Below, one piece after another: positions 20,580-32,350 of a DNA stretch of 64,000 nucleotides. Within the stretch, counting starts at the first letter, position 1, and every line of letters starts with the position of its first letter. Where the stretch lies: positions 9,176,001-9,240,000 of the forward strand of contig OX637344.1 in NCBI GenBank assembly GCA_951799405.1, written 5' to 3'. Source of the DNA: Agapetus fuscipes. Its lineage: Eukaryota; Arthropoda; Insecta; Trichoptera; Glossosomatidae. Both the position numbers and the translations under genes were made by a program. A model generated the notes under the pieces. The model did no database searches and was not told the DNA's origin. It saw nothing but the letters and a program-made list of their open reading frames with translations.

Positions 20580-20990
20580 TTGATGTATGACGTTGATGGA
20601 TGGAAGGAAAGGAAGGAAAAACTCTAAGCGATACAGATGAATGAATACAAATGGATGAATGGATACAAGAGAATTAGTGGAAGTTGAATGAAATTCCGAA
20701 AGCAAAAATACAAAACAATGTGATGAGATGTTTTAGATGTGCAGAAAGAATGGATGATGAATGACTGATCAAAGTGTATTTACAGAGAAAATGTGAAAGG
20801 AAGAGTATATGGTTTCATTAGATTGGATAATTGTGACAGAATGGAATACACATAATGAAAGTTATGAAAGAGATGATGGATATGAATGAACTGAACGAAT
20901 TACACAAGGATGGGAAGTAATAGAGGAAACCGTGCAGTGACTTTAGCTACTTTTAGTAGAATGACGGTAGAGTTACTGTTTCATTAATTA
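20580..20990 (+). mobile_element. Degenerate LINE reverse transcriptase tail
   Basis: Frames on the plus strand show fragments of the MRWFGHVERM-DDRL, GKRG and KVMDM-EL blocks seen intact at 29380-29796 (-). Many stops are present. It ends near gtagagttactgtttc, which matches the LINE 3' end. Confidence 0.5.
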
Positions 20991-22765
20991 TTGTAAGAAA
21001 TTCTTAAAATAACTAATGTGAAAACCATGTTGTAAGTTTATAAGTTTAAAAATTAAACCACTTCAATGTACTTCATAAAAGCAAACAATAGATAAAACCC
21101 AACACAGATATAGTGCAGCCTGGCAACACCGAACGCTAAATAGTTTTAATTATTTTGTCACATCAATTGTAGTGCTCGCGATTGTTGGTCCAGCCTTCAT
21201 TGAGTGAGTACTCAAAATCAATCTAAATTTCCAATACAAATCATCGATAGTTAACCCGGTTTATAAATGCACAAATTTCAATTCTGAATGAAGCACAATA
21301 GAACCAAAGGTGACAACCAATATTTTTTATTTTTTTCTAGATAATAAGTAGAAAACTTTGTTTATTGTCTTGAAAAAACAAAATAAAAGTAACAGGGTGA
21401 TTCACTGAATTTTTAATAGATTTAGTACTTGATTATAATTGAATCAAATTTACATTTTTAAGTTATTTTAGTTTTTAGATTTTTTTTTTATTAAGGACCA
21501 AAGTATCAAAAGATACCAAAGAATCACTTAATATAGGTACGTGCAGCCTTTTTCATTGACCAAATGTATTTTTTTTTGTATTTATTTCTTCATTTGTTTA
21601 CTTTTTTCTAATGCATTCCTATCTAGGTAGGTACTAATTATTTATTGTATAAGCTACCTTAAATATTGCCAATTTCTTTTATGTTGTTAAACATTTTACA
21701 CAGGCCAATAAAATAATATACCTTTGCTAGCTAATTTCTTTGTTTTATTTATTTTTTCTCTTTTTTGTGCACAACAGGTCACCCTAATTACAGTGCACCC
21801 TCACAGCTGCTATCAACACGCTTGGAGGAACTCTATTGCTAGATTTTTAAATCTTAATAAAATAGGTACCTAGGCATATTCTGTATGTATGAAAAAAACA
21901 TGTTGTGAAAGTGCAGATCGGTAGGTATCTATATTTTTTAAAGTTTTGTTAATATGTAAGTATTTGTAGATTTTTTTTAATTTGATTTCCACAACTTAAT
22001 TTTTTAATGTCTCATTCTGCAATGATTTTATACCTTTTTTACTTCCTTAGATTCAAGTTTTACTTTCAGTCCCTTTTTACAATCCGGCGAGGTTAACCCA
22101 CCGATCCCATACACCCCATACATTTACGAGTACATTCACAAAATTGGCGCTCTTGCTTTGTTTATGGAAATTGCTACCAAGAAAAAAAAGAAGTACCATA
22201 TTATTTACATTTTAGGTGAAGGCTATTTACACACCACAAAAAATATAAACCTATTACATAAATCCCATAAATCTAAACAAAGTAGAAACCATAAAGTTAA
22301 TCCTGACCTATATTCGGTTTAGTTGAGCCCAACAGGCATTCACATACCTAACCTCAATGTACATTTATTTTGTGAATAAATCATTACGGCTTATGGGCAC
22401 TTTAGATCTATTTTACGTTTTATTAATTCAAATGGGTTTGTTTATGAATACTTAGAATACATGTGAGCTCTAAATTTATTGCAAGTATTTTCGGATCTTT
22501 GAGCTATGTATGTACACAACAAAATTCTTATTGAATAATATACCGGTAGTGTTATTAAGATAATATTATATCCATGGAGGTATATTCTATTCAATGTTCT
22601 ATATATCGATGATTATATCGCGTATTTTTCCCTCTATAACGGCGATATAAAATGTATGGAATATGGAACAGCACATTTAGAGTGAGATTTAGTTTTCATA
22701 CTCTTTTTTCGATATATTTTATCGTATGAGTACAGCTCTTGAACATTCAACTTTCATTCCTCATG
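20991..22765. other. AT-rich intergenic DNA
   Basis: No gene recognised. At 21769-21806 it holds a sequence that is repeated, inverted, at 42908-42949; that is listed separately. Confidence 0.4.
21769..21806 (-). repeat. End of an unknown repeat shared with 42908
   Basis: gtgcacaacaggtcacccta and the following attacagtgcaccct are the exact reverse complement of 42911-42946. The short GTGCAC motif occurs near both edges. It is probably the terminus of a transposon family. Confidence 0.5.
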
Positions 22766-22768
22766 TTT

Positions 22769-22815
22769 TAATCTTAGTTGCAAAGATTTATTAACATTTA
22801 AGATTTACAATATTA
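22769..22815 (-). mobile_element. SINE-like family C, 3' tip
   Basis: Only aatcttagttgcaaagattt and neighbouring bases remain. Confidence 0.35.
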
Positions 22816-23039
22816 AAACTTTCATTGTAACGTTTGGTATTGGATGTTTTTTTTTTTGTATTCTTTCAGGTTGGGCCATATTCAATATATTCAAGTTATT
22901 TTTTCTGAGGATAATTCGTTTTTACGAGAAGGAAACATTTTCGAGGCTGTGTATCGAAGCGACGCGGTGGCTTTCGTGTCTGATTTCTGTTGATAGCTAC
23001 TTTGGTGTATGATGCAATCCATCATACACTCATCCAGTT

Positions 23040-23277
23040 ACCAACATATTCATGTTTAAAGCACGGCCACAAGCAAACACGTATAAGTTCATTCTTACCA
23101 TAATTCTTACACAAAATGCATGTGTAGGTAGTAGGTACCTACAAAAAACCCAAACATAAAATTGCCATTATCCCAATCTAACTCTTGCCAGCTTTTCTTG
23201 AAACAGTGGTGACATCGATGAAAGTGAACCGATGTTAACTACGGGTGGTCAGCCTCATACCAACCTATAAGTCAAGC
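23040..23277 (-). mobile_element. SINE-like family C copy
   Basis: Complete at the 5' end (accaacctataagtcaag at 23260-23277) and fused directly to repeat family D at 23278. Confidence 0.6.
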
Positions 23278-23510
23278 CCGCCGAGAAAAAATCAAGAACA
23301 TACTTAGTCCATGCATAGGTACTTTCAAAGATACCAATGAGGTCCGAACATTTTTGAATTTGCAAGTTTTTCTCGGCAAGCAAACGTCAGCCGTGTATTG
23401 AACCACGTCCTTAGCAACCAGTAGAAAAATATTTGTATGCCTTTCTCTAACAAACCGGCCGCGCGACGTCACAATATTGTCTATGTATGTCAAATGATGT
23501 GCAGACCTTA
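23278..23510 (-). repeat. Repeat family D, fullest copy
   Basis: Read on the minus strand it runs tagacaatattgtgacgtcg ... aggcatacaaatatttttct ... ggttgctaaggacg ... gacgtttgcttgccgagaaa ... ggacctcattggt. No coding capacity or clear terminal inverted repeat was seen. Confidence 0.6.
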
Positions 23511-23904
23511 TTGGTTAATATCCACCTTAAGAATGTTAGAACCTAAGCTTTTTCAAAAATAGAACGGTATTGCAAGTAGTAAAAAATATCCTCGTTCAAT
23601 GACGGATAGGTACATAAAATGGCGCCAACTATTTGGGCGCGCAGTTTTTCAGCAGCTGCTGTCTAAATGTTCAAGCACGTCAAGAATTAAAAAATATCCA
23701 CTTATCAACAAATGAATCCATTACATGGCCAATTGAAAATTTCGAGTGGTTGTTTTTTTTGCAATTTTAATTTGCAATGACGTACGTGGACTAAAATTTT
23801 CTATGCGAATTAAAATATCTGATAAATGATTCAATTCCAATGAAGTTAATGTAAGTTATATAGACAACAACAAAAAGTTTTTTCACATGTTCCTTGTTCC
23901 TTGT

Positions 23905-24160
23905 TGTTCCTTGACTTGTAGGTTGGTATGCGGCTGACCACCCATGCTGTAAAAATGATTCACTTTGCCAATGTCACCCCTGTCTCAGGGAAGGATGGCA
24001 AGAGTTGCAGGGTGTGTGTCCATTTGAGATTTGGTTTTTATGTTGTAGGTTCACATGCGGCATCTGCAAGCGCGAACTTGTACGTGTCTGGTTGTGAAAA
24101 TGCATGTAATGTGAATCTCCAATGTAACATATCTTTGCAACTTAGATTAGTTTGGATTAG
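23905..24160 (+). mobile_element. SINE-like family C copy
   Basis: Close to the family consensus over its whole length; ends atctttgcaacttagattag. Confidence 0.75.
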
Positions 24161-24607
24161 ACATGGAGGGACCCGGCTAACTAGTGTTTTGTAATTGGTT
24201 ACCAATGACGCGAGTTACATAGACGTGTGACGTTTTCCCGCTGAGAAATATGTATATTAATGTAAACACAGAAAATTAACTGCTCTTTTCGGTGTTATTC
24301 TTAAAAAGCAAAAGCCATCCGCGGCCTACAGGGAATTTTCCATACAAAAAATGATGCTTCGTAGATGAGCTATGAATCAAATGCTTAGTAAATAGCCGTG
24401 TCTGTGTTTCCATTTCCATCTACTATTATAATCTCATTTCAAGGGCGCTGTTGTGATGTTAGGGCCTTCTAACTTGTAAAATCCATGGACATTATTTGGC
24501 TTTTCTTCAGCAATTCATCTGAGTTGACGTTGAACTATTAAAAGTGACGTTTTAGAAAATGGCGGTGTTGGTTCCGATTTTCATCACATCGAGTGATATA
24601 TTCCTTT

Positions 24608-24850
24608 TTCCTTGTTATAAGTTGGTATGGATCTGACCACCCATACTGTAAAAAAATGGTTAACTTTGCCAATGTCACCCCTGTTTCAGGGAAGATTATT
24701 TAGGATGTTCATTTAAGGTTTGGATTTTAATTTGCAAGTACACATGCAGCATTTGTACCTAAACGTGAATTTATACGTGTCTGCTTATCGGCATGCATTT
24801 AGTGTGAATTATAAATGTTTATCCATCTTTTTTGCAACTTAGGCTATAAA
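24608..24850 (+). mobile_element. SINE-like family C copy
   Basis: Complete in order, with a small deletion after tttcagggaag. Confidence 0.65.
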
Positions 24851-25134
24851 TTTAAGAGTTAGAGTCGTATAGGTCTATGCTAACTAAACAAAATCAGGAC
24901 TTCCGAAACCCGTACAGGAAAGTGTTTCTTTTACGAATTAATGAACCGAAATAGTCTAGTTTATCTATTTATTGATTTAAAACCCCAGCTTTGAAGAATC
25001 CTTTGATTTCAACCATTTATTTATTTTTCTTTTCATATACCATTCGCATATTGAGTAAAATTCAAAAAGGCGAATATTTAATATTCTTCTTATTTGATAA
25101 AAAGGCAGGTTGAGATGGGTTCCACGACAAAATT

Positions 25135-25262
25135 TTCAACGACACAATGTCTTCCCGACAAATGTCCACGCGACAAAATATCCACCGACATAATGTCCAC
25201 CGACAAAATGTCCACGCGACACAATGTTCACCCGCAAAATGTCCACCGGCAATATGCCCTGC
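25135..25262 (+). repeat. Degenerate tandem array of CGACAAAATGTCCAC
   Basis: About nine units of 13-16 bp follow each other, varying around cgacaaaatgtccac. Each unit carries the near-palindrome gacaaaatgtc. Non-coding; function unknown. Confidence 0.8.
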
Positions 25263-25339
25263 ACCGACTAACATAATCTCACGGTAATGAAATAATTTAA
25301 TTATATTTTTTATTGTTTGTGTATTAGCACTGTGAAAAT

Positions 25340-25475
25340 TCATATTTATTGATATTTTTATTTTTAAGGAACAATTACAATAAAACACTGCTTTATATAT
25401 TATATAAGTGAAAATAAAGCAGTGTTTTATTGGAACTGTTCCTTAAAAATAAAAATATTAAGAAATAATTTAATA
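25340..25475. repeat. Inverted repeat, arms about 45-50 bp
   Basis: atttttatttttaaggaaca ... aataaaacactgctttat on the left is mirrored by taaagcagtgttttatt ... tgttccttaaaaataaaaat on the right, with a spacer of about 20 nt. Two apparent peptides starting MFY-NCSLKIKI on opposite strands are by-products of these arms. Confidence 0.75.
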
Positions 25476-25522
25476 TTAACAAATATAAACGATCCTACAA
25501 TAAAAAAAATACTCTACCAAGT

Positions 25523-25935
25523 GAGCTTTTTTTTTTTTTTTAAGGAATCCTGTGCGGGAGGCTCCCCAATTCTTGTGAGTCTTGGGGGTCTATGTCACCC
25601 TGGAAGGGTGCCGCAGAGGTGTTGCTTGAGTTCTTGGTTCTGTCGTGAGGCGCTGCAAGGAAGTGGAGATTGATGTTGGCTTTGAATAAAACCGGATTAA
25701 ATTGGGAAGGGAACACAGATACTGGTAGACCATTCCATAAACGGGCAGTTTGGCAAAGGAATGAGTCATGAAAACGCCAAGTTCTCATTGTTTTGAGATC
25801 GACTGCAAAGGGATGAATGAGAGTCGTACGACGAGTTTCCCTTTCTGAAAAGCGAGGGGGAGGGATTAATGAATGGAGCTCATTAGAACAAGCTCCGTGG
25901 TAATATCGATAAAAAAGACTGAGCATTCCAACTTT
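25523..25935 (-). mobile_element. LINE (jockey/CR1-like) ORF2 C-terminus with poly(A)
   Basis: The 128-codon minus-strand frame reads SLFYRYYHGACSNELHSLIP and further on CQTARLWNGLPVSVFPSQFN. This is the FYR-YHG-CS-EL ... T-RLWN-LP-SVFP block at the end of many jockey/CR1-type reverse transcriptases. A poly(A) run (T17 on the plus strand, about 25525-25541) closes the element. The copy is 5' truncated, and a scrap of SINE A head (25940-25962) adjoins it. Confidence 0.75.
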
Positions 25936-25962
25936 TCTTCTGAGCTATCGACCGGACTAAAA

Positions 25963-26460
25963 AAAATGGTTAAAGGTTTATAAATTTTCATTTTCTTGTA
26001 CATTTTTTCTGTTGTTGTTGCAAAGTTTTTGAAAAATAATGAGCTCAATCCTTCTGTAGGCTGCTCCGTTAATGATGAATCCTTTCTCCGTTGGATTTCG
26101 CTTTTGAAACGGAAAAGTGTCTGAGAGGAAAAAAACACATTTTCAACAAAGAAGCAGACGGCGAAAGAGAGAAATAAAAAACATCACCCTTGAACTCCAT
26201 TTGAAGGCAGGAAGAAATGAAAAAAAAAAACATTAATTTCTTACAAGAAAAAAACTTACAACTCTACAAAAAAAAAAACATTCTTAAAAAAGTACTTATC
26301 TTCTTTTGGTACAAGTGAGTTGGTAAAAGTAGAGTCTGAAATTTCGAGTCTCCCGCACAAAATTCCGTTTTTTTTAATAACGTAGTATTGTTGTATATAT
26401 AGTAAGTGAGTATGTATAATTTTACTGTGCAAATACAATAGAGGTGTACGCACTATGCAA
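25963..26460. other. Intergenic DNA, nothing recognised
   Basis: AT-rich with several A and T homopolymer runs. No feature supported. Confidence 0.4.
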
Positions 26461-26474
26461 GCTTTATATTGATA

Positions 26475-26580
26475 AATTTTTCGTTAAATTCCGTTCCGTT
26501 TGATTCCAACAAATTTCGCTGAATTCTATTTTGTTCTGTTGCGTTTCAATTCCGTCGAATTCCGTCAAATTCCATTCTGC
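26475..26580 (+). repeat. Degenerate AATTCCGT minisatellite
   Basis: About ten degenerate units around (g)aattccgtt/c follow each other; the clearest are at the right end. Confidence 0.55.
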
Positions 26581-26720
26581 TTATTTACCCGTATCCAGAA
26601 TCTGTTGCAACGATATGTGAAAAAATAAGATTCATTTTTTATGCATTCTCACAACCAAGCACGTATTAACTAGCTCTTACACAAGATGCCTATTTTGTAA
26701 ACCTTTCATAAATCAATGTA

Positions 26721-28424
26721 GGGAGACCGGGGTTGGAAGTCACATATTTTTTCTTTTGCATTTTTAGTACCTATTTTCATAATTTATTAATGACATCTAT
26801 ATATCAATGGATAGTCCTATTATTCTTATTTCAATATAAACTAAGAAATAGTATCTAATAGTATCTTTCGAGGAAATATAACTGTGTTTGTGAAAAATGA
26901 GAAGTGTGACTTTTAGCCCCGTGTCGGGGATGGTTGTCACACCGTCTGGGGTAAGAAGTCACATATCGATTTAAGGGCAGAATATAAGAAGAAACACTTT
27001 TTTTAAATCAAATGAGTATTTTTATTAATGATTAATGTTATACATAACAAATTATACCCAATAAATGAATGTTTTATTTACTCATAATAAGAAAGACATT
27101 ATAAAATCGCTACAACGAATAACTTGTACTTATGGCACAAACTTAGAGTTCTGGTAATGAAAATAACTTTATCTGGAGATTACACACGTGATGTCTAAAT
27201 AATTAATAATAAAGAGTTAAAACAGTGTTTGAATAACTAAAGATAAAATGAGTTTTCACAGTTTTAATGCACCAACCATCCAAAAGTATTATTAATCTAG
27301 AGAAATTATATTTATTTATTCTAAAAAAAATAGTCCGAATATTCCGAATCACAATTTTGGCAAATGTAATATGCTGTCCCAGGCATGGAGGAAATATATC
27401 CATGGTCCCAGGTGTGCATGCTTCGTGAGCCCACGACTTGCAATCCTGGCACTGAACCCAGACTGCCCTAGACTTGCTAGCAGAGTAGGGAGACAAACAG
27501 ACCTAGCAAAACTCTTCATCGTCATCGTCATTATCAATTGTTTTCTTCTTAACTTTCTTTCCTTTAGAAACCTTTATATTTTCCTCTTTTTCACTGAATA
27601 GGTACTCGTTTCGATACTTTCTTCTTTTTTGCTTCTTGTTCCTTTTTTCATCTTCTAGTTCTTTTTCTTGTTCATCGGTATAAATCTGTCGATTCCTTTG
27701 ATAGCCTATTTTTGTAGATGATGTTGATGCGACCGTATTGCTTATCTCTTCTGATGTGAATTTATTACAATACCTTGTCATAGTGCGATAATTTTTTTCA
27801 AAATCCTTGGCGACAGACCTGATAAGACTTGCCATGGCTTTTCACTCTCTTGCAGTAGGCAACATCAATGCTGGTGAAAAAAGCCCTCGATTTGACTTTT
27901 TTTGTGATTTCTGGGCATTTTTATGATGAACTCTGAAAAAAATAAGCTTTAAAAGTAACGCAATCCCAAAAAGCAAAAAAAAACCGACAACATACAAGCA
28001 CGGTGTTGGTTGTCACATGAGACTACCAGCCCCCGGCAACCTGAGACAACCTGCCCCAAATCACTTTGTCAAGAATAACGTCTCAAAATAAGTTGAAAAC
28101 AATATTTATTTAAAAAAGTAATATTAGGATACCACGAAACACATATTGAACATCATAAATACACCAAAAGATATATTATTAGGCAATAATTAAGTATACT
28201 TACAAGACTCCCACAATTGCACAAAAAAAATACTTTCACTGTATGAAAAAAACAAACGCACATATCTCCGTCATGATATCTCAGGGCAGACTGAGATGAA
28301 GTAGAGAAGTGGGGGTTACCCTCACGATGCTTTGACGCCGACCAATGGGTTCATTCTTTCGTTTAGTTTTCTGTAATGGTCACTGTGACAACCAACCCGT
28401 GAGACAACCATACCCGGTCTCCCC
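26721..28424 (-). mobile_element. Pogo-like DNA transposon, internally deleted
   Basis: Inverted ends GGGAGACCGGGGTTGG (left) and GGGGAGACCGGGTATGG (right, inverted), with TA on both sides (26719-26720, 28425-28426), define a 1.7-kb element. The TA target, together with an encoded helix-turn-helix-like segment and a PHD-type finger, fits pogo-like members of the Tc1/mariner superfamily. The catalytic DDE region is missing. The motif gttgtcac/gagacaac recurs just inside both ends. Confidence 0.75.
27330..27835 (-). pseudogene. Broken pogo-like transposase with PHD-type finger
   Basis: The frame starts MASLIRSVAKDFEKNYRTMT, similar to the N-terminal DNA-binding part of pogo-like transposases. 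A charged linker follows (KKQKRRK, then DNDDDDEEFC). After one in-frame TAG the same frame goes on through CLSPYSASKSRAVWVQCQDC and KSWAHEACTPG. A frameshift later, YYICQNCDSEYS completes a C4HC3-like PHD finger, a usual C-terminal feature of these transposases. The middle of the enzyme is gone, so no activity is expected. Confidence 0.65.
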
Positions 28425-28477
28425 TATAATAAGAAATAAAATATCTAGAAAATAATATAGTAATATTAGAACGATTT

Positions 28478-28718
28478 ATTTAGTGAGAGCTGTTTTTGTG
28501 TGAATCACACCTCTAGACACCTCTGCGAGCTTGATCGTTGCTGTAGAAAGCTCCTATTCTTTAGCAAAACCCAGTTGCTGTAAGGTTGGACCTATGGTGG
28601 CCGATTTTTGGTAAAGGTAGATAATTTTTCAACCCTTCGAAGATCATATTTGGTAAATTAAATATTTTTGTATGGAATTTTGGATTTGAATCAACTACTT
28701 TGTAATCACGAGTAATAT
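28478..28718 (-). mobile_element. SINE family B copy
   Basis: Family order is intact on the minus strand, from an altered head near 28715 to the ctctcactaaataaat end at 28478. Confidence 0.65.
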
Positions 28719-29205
28719 TGATTAAAACCTTAAAAATAAAAGCGCTACTTCTTAGGAGAAAGAAAAAGTTGAGAACACATTGCTTTAAGGTTATTATCCT
28801 CATTTACATTATTCAAATAAAATTTATTTAAATTAAAAAAAAAAAATTACACAAATAACCCTTCAAACGTTTTTAATTTATTTCATGTACACATCTGGAC
28901 GACTATAGGTAAACACTCGTTTTCTCGCGCTGATTTTACAAAACGGTATCTATTTATTTTATTCAAATTAATCTGAACAATAACAGGGTTCGTTTACGTT
29001 CAACTTGTTTCATAAATCAAATTTTATGTTTGTTTTATGGAGCTTTGTGAATAAATAAATTGATCAATTAAAATCATAAAGTTTTGGCATATGAAAGTCA
29101 AATAACCATTTTATATGTGTGCGAAGTTCACGGGCGTTTGCCCTTTTCGTTATTCAAATAAATTCAATTTAATTTCATAGAAAGTTCAAAAAGAATTTTA
29201 GAACC
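28719..29205. other. AT-rich intergenic DNA, nothing recognised
   Basis: No conserved frame or repeat end was seen. Confidence 0.4.
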
Positions 29206-29214
29206 GTGATGTAA

Positions 29215-29320
29215 AGAAGAATACATTTCTCAGTCGTATGCGACATTATCTGGAGACGTATCTCGTCCACACCGAAGAGGCACTAAGAGAGATTTTTGAG
29301 AGACACGTCTCCCATATCCC
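29215..29320. repeat. Degenerate relative of the 4889 and 60612 inverted-repeat family
   Basis: Contains cagtcgtatgcgaca and ggagacgtatctcgtcc, which match the stem II and stem I surroundings of the hammerhead-like motifs at 4889-4930 and 60612-60816. The catalytic core is not intact here. Confidence 0.4.
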
Positions 29321-29369
29321 ATACAAGCACATATTCCTATAAGGTAGAGAACTGTAACTGTAACTCTGT

Positions 29370-29796
29370 CGCCATTCCGCTAGGGGTGGCCAGAGCCTCT
29401 GCAGAGTTGCCTCCATTTTTTCCTATCCTGACATACCTCTTTCAATTCCTTCATATCCATCACCTTTTTCATGCATTTTCTTCTTTTACGCTCACTGTGT
29501 ATATCCCATTCTTTCACAATCGCCTCAATCTGATCACTCCATACTTTTCTCGGTCGTCCCTTCCCTCTTTTTCCTTTCACACTTTCTTTGTATACATACT
29601 TGGTCAGTCTATCATCTTTCATTCTTTCCACATGCCCAAACCATCTCATCATATTCTTTTGTACTTTAACTTTCACATCCTCTTTCAAATTACATTCTTT
29701 TTTTACCCATTCATTCCTAACTCTATCCCATGCCGTAAAAAAAAATGGTTCACTTTTAGTCATTATTACAGATTTGAATATATATTCACAGAACAT
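29370..29796 (-). mobile_element. LINE reverse transcriptase C-terminal fragment, best copy
   Basis: The 138-codon frame holds KVKVQKNMMRWFGHVERMKD, DRLTKYVYKESVKGKRGKGR, PRKVWSDQIEAIVKEWDIHS and a final MKELKEVCQDRKKWRQL. This is the C-terminal domain downstream of the polymerase in several insect LINE clades. The 3' end (ccacccctagcggaatggcg, then gttacagttacag) is shared with 47160 (-) and 32350 (-). It is 5' truncated. Confidence 0.8.
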
Positions 29797-29811
29797 TTGA
29801 TCTATGGCTGA

Positions 29812-30380
29812 TCTTTTTTTTGTATGAAAAATTCACATTAGGTGGCGGTTGACCCATGGATTTTCTTAGTGAAAAACACCGCAAGGGATTTCTAACGCCT
29901 TTTTTAAAGGAAAAGGGATATATTTTTTTTTGTATTTATTTGCCTCTTTCTAATGCACGCGTCTGCCACTCTGAAGTTGCTACTATTTAATGCATTTCTT
30001 TAAATATATCGTGTCATAAGACAACTCTTCTTACAGAATAATTAATGTATGTACCTACCTATGAATAAAATAACCTGCCAAGTTTCTTCTTAAAACTTAA
30101 CATTTTGACAAATTACTAAATCATTTCAAAATGGATGCTTAAACGTCGTTGATTAAGTCCACATCAAAAATTTAAAGCTACTTTCAGACATCGCCTCTGG
30201 TTCTTTGAACTCCAAAAGACGTCTGCTTTTAACTCTACGATATTCAGGCGTTTCTCATCCATAAAAGTCTAAACTACATTGTAGATCTACATATTTTCAA
30301 GACTCAAAGATCGCAAGCAGAGCCAAAACTTTTTTCTTTAGGACAGAAGGGTACTTTATTAAAAATTGGACATTTAATTT
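29812..30380. other. Intergenic DNA, nothing recognised
   Basis: AT-rich, with no supported feature. Confidence 0.4.
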
Positions 30381-30384
30381 CACA

Positions 30385-30545
30385 ATCGTAAGGTAGTGAA
30401 TTCGATTCCCCTCCTAGCAAAAATTTTAAAGTCATTTCAAATATGCTCGTCGCTGGGTTTAAAACTTCATATGCCTTTATCAAAGACCATTCACAAAATA
30501 TCTATCAAACTTTAGATTGACAGGGCTATCTTTCAGAAATTGACG
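30385..30545 (+). mobile_element. SINE family B copy, sense orientation
   Basis: ggtagtgaattcgattccc carries the B box. It is followed by gctcgtcgctgggttt and atgcctttatcaaagacc of the family body. The head is partly lost. Confidence 0.55.
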
Positions 30546-31340
30546 CTTACTATGGAAATGTGGCTTCAAAGTCCTCATGAATTGTGATTAAATAGATAAA
30601 TCAGCCTAATATGGACTTATTAACATTAAAATATGATTTTTAGGATAAAATATATAGCAACCTCTCATGTTTTCAGAAAATTTAAGCAAAAAACAGTTAA
30701 TCCTCTTAAATCTCATTAAATAATGTATGGAATTTACTGTTACCGACTCGTTTTTAACTGAGAGATGAAGGATTTGTTCTACAAAATATAGAGCCTTGAT
30801 AGTTTGGTCAGACCTATAAGACCATATTATTATTTTACAATTGGACCCCGATAAAACCTTTAAATAAACCTAAAAACATGTTACTTTTAATTAATGCATT
30901 TCTCATGTTTATTTTTGATGAAGTTATTTCATTCTTCAGAGTCTAAAAAATACGCAAATTTTCAGGTGCCAAAAGTTTGCGTGAACATTTTAGGGTAAAA
31001 AAGACGTCGGCAATATTATTTGTTTATTTAAAACAAACAAACTCTCAACGAGCGCTTGACGCGTACGTTTAATTTCTCAAATTAAACACATCGGAGAAAA
31101 TAAAGTTGTAGAGGTGTTATTCAGAGTCGAGGGTGGGCTACAATATCGTTAACTAACACTAAGCATAATGTGCTTTTAAAGCAGGCAGGTCAAACTCATA
31201 TGATATTGCGGGCCACATGGTTTTTTTATAATACCAAGTTGGGGCTCGAAATTATTCCACGTGTACTAGTAACAAGTTCGAGTACGTTGGCAGAAAGATT
31301 ACACGCAATTTAATAGTTTAATCTTTTATTTTTTTTAATT
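30546..31340. other. Intergenic DNA, nothing recognised
   Basis: No conserved frame or repeat end was seen in this AT-rich stretch. Confidence 0.35.
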
Positions 31341-31344
31341 GCTG

Positions 31345-31500
31345 ATGAATTTTTCAACCCAACAAAGAGCGCCTTTGAAAAAAAATTTTTTTTTCACTTT
31401 GACAAGAATGGCGGATCTTTCAGTTCTAAAGATTTTTTTATCGAACTCATGACCTCCAGTTTATGAGTCCGTAGCGTTAACCAAAGCATTGCACTACAAA
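31345..31500 (-). mobile_element. SINE family B copy, interrupted by A/T runs
   Basis: Retains gaatttttcaacccaacaaa, the tcgaactcatgacc B box region and gagtccgtagcgtt. Confidence 0.5.
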
Positions 31501-31775
31501 GGAGCTTCTGCCAACCATTAATTAAGCAGAGAAAACTGATGTACTTCGGTCAGAATTTGAGAAATGAGAATAACCGTCTCCTTCATCTTATCATACAGGG
31601 TAAGATTGAGGGCAGAAGATCTCAGGGACACTGAAGGGCATCGTGGCTGAAAAACCTACGACAGTAGTTCGGCAGAAGCACCAAATCCCTGTTTCGAGCT
31701 GCAGCATCCAATGTCAAAATAGCCATGATGATCGCCGATCTTCGATTCGAAGTGGCACAAAAAGAAGAAGAAGAA
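31500..31775 (+). mobile_element. LINE 3' fragment ending in (GAA)n
   Basis: Plus-strand blocks are KLMYFGQNLRNENNRLLHLI, QGKIEGRRSQGH and LFRAAASNVKIAMMIADLRF, ending in a GAA tail near 31760-31775. An in-frame stop breaks it. Homologous to 11218-11508 (-), 44375-44665 (-) and 59815-60010 (+). Confidence 0.65.
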
Positions 31776-32261
31776 GCGTTAACGACTAGACTTCTGTTAA
31801 CTGAGCTGTTTACAAAAGACTGTAAATAACACTTACGACGTCGCATGTCGAAAATTTGGCAAAAGCTCAATCCGAAAACATCGCGAAAAACGTGTTTTTT
31901 TTTTCAAAAATAAATATCATTTTCATTCATAGAAAATTTTCGCGAGCAAATTTGACGGGTGGCGTTTGAAAACTCGTATACGTCTATCAAGATGTCAAAA
32001 TCTCTTGCCAAATTCCTAAACTATTTCTGGGGCTATTTGCGGCAGCATCCTTTACGAATGTGGAGTGGTTATCCATTCATATTATCTCACCGGATTGGCA
32101 CTTTTCCAAAAATACATGTGCTTAAACAACAAACAAATAATATGTTTGTATGTGTGCCCTCGTCTTAAGTTTTCGTGAAATGTTTTGACTCGATAGTAAA
32201 AGAAAAATGCGAAGATCGAGAAAGGTGTGCTTTTATCAGGTTAGTGAATTTGTGAAACTGG

Positions 32262-32350
32262 ATGTTTTAGTTGGTAGAGCGATAGCGCTCGGAAACGTGT
32301 CCGACATGATTTCTCGTTTTTTGTTTCCCGTTCGGTGTTTTCTTGTAAAC
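32262..32350 (+). mobile_element. SINE family A head fragment, sense
   Basis: ttagttggtagagcgatagc carries the A box. It is followed by a decayed B box and the gtttcccgttcggtgttttc body block. Confidence 0.5.

Noticed and set aside
23625..23690. Promoter-like block similar to that at 15660 (gcgcgca ... cagcagctgctgtc)
   Set aside because: The shared part is short and E-box-like, with no downstream reading frame or donor site.
25062..25388. Two similar peptides starting MFY-NCSLKIKI at 25062 (-) and 25422 (+)
   Set aside because: They are the two arms of one inverted repeat read outward, with repeat array sequence in the first; not genes.
29296..29811. 171-codon plus-strand frame
   Set aside because: It is antisense to the well-supported LINE reverse-transcriptase tail on the minus strand. 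A similar shadow occurs at 47121.
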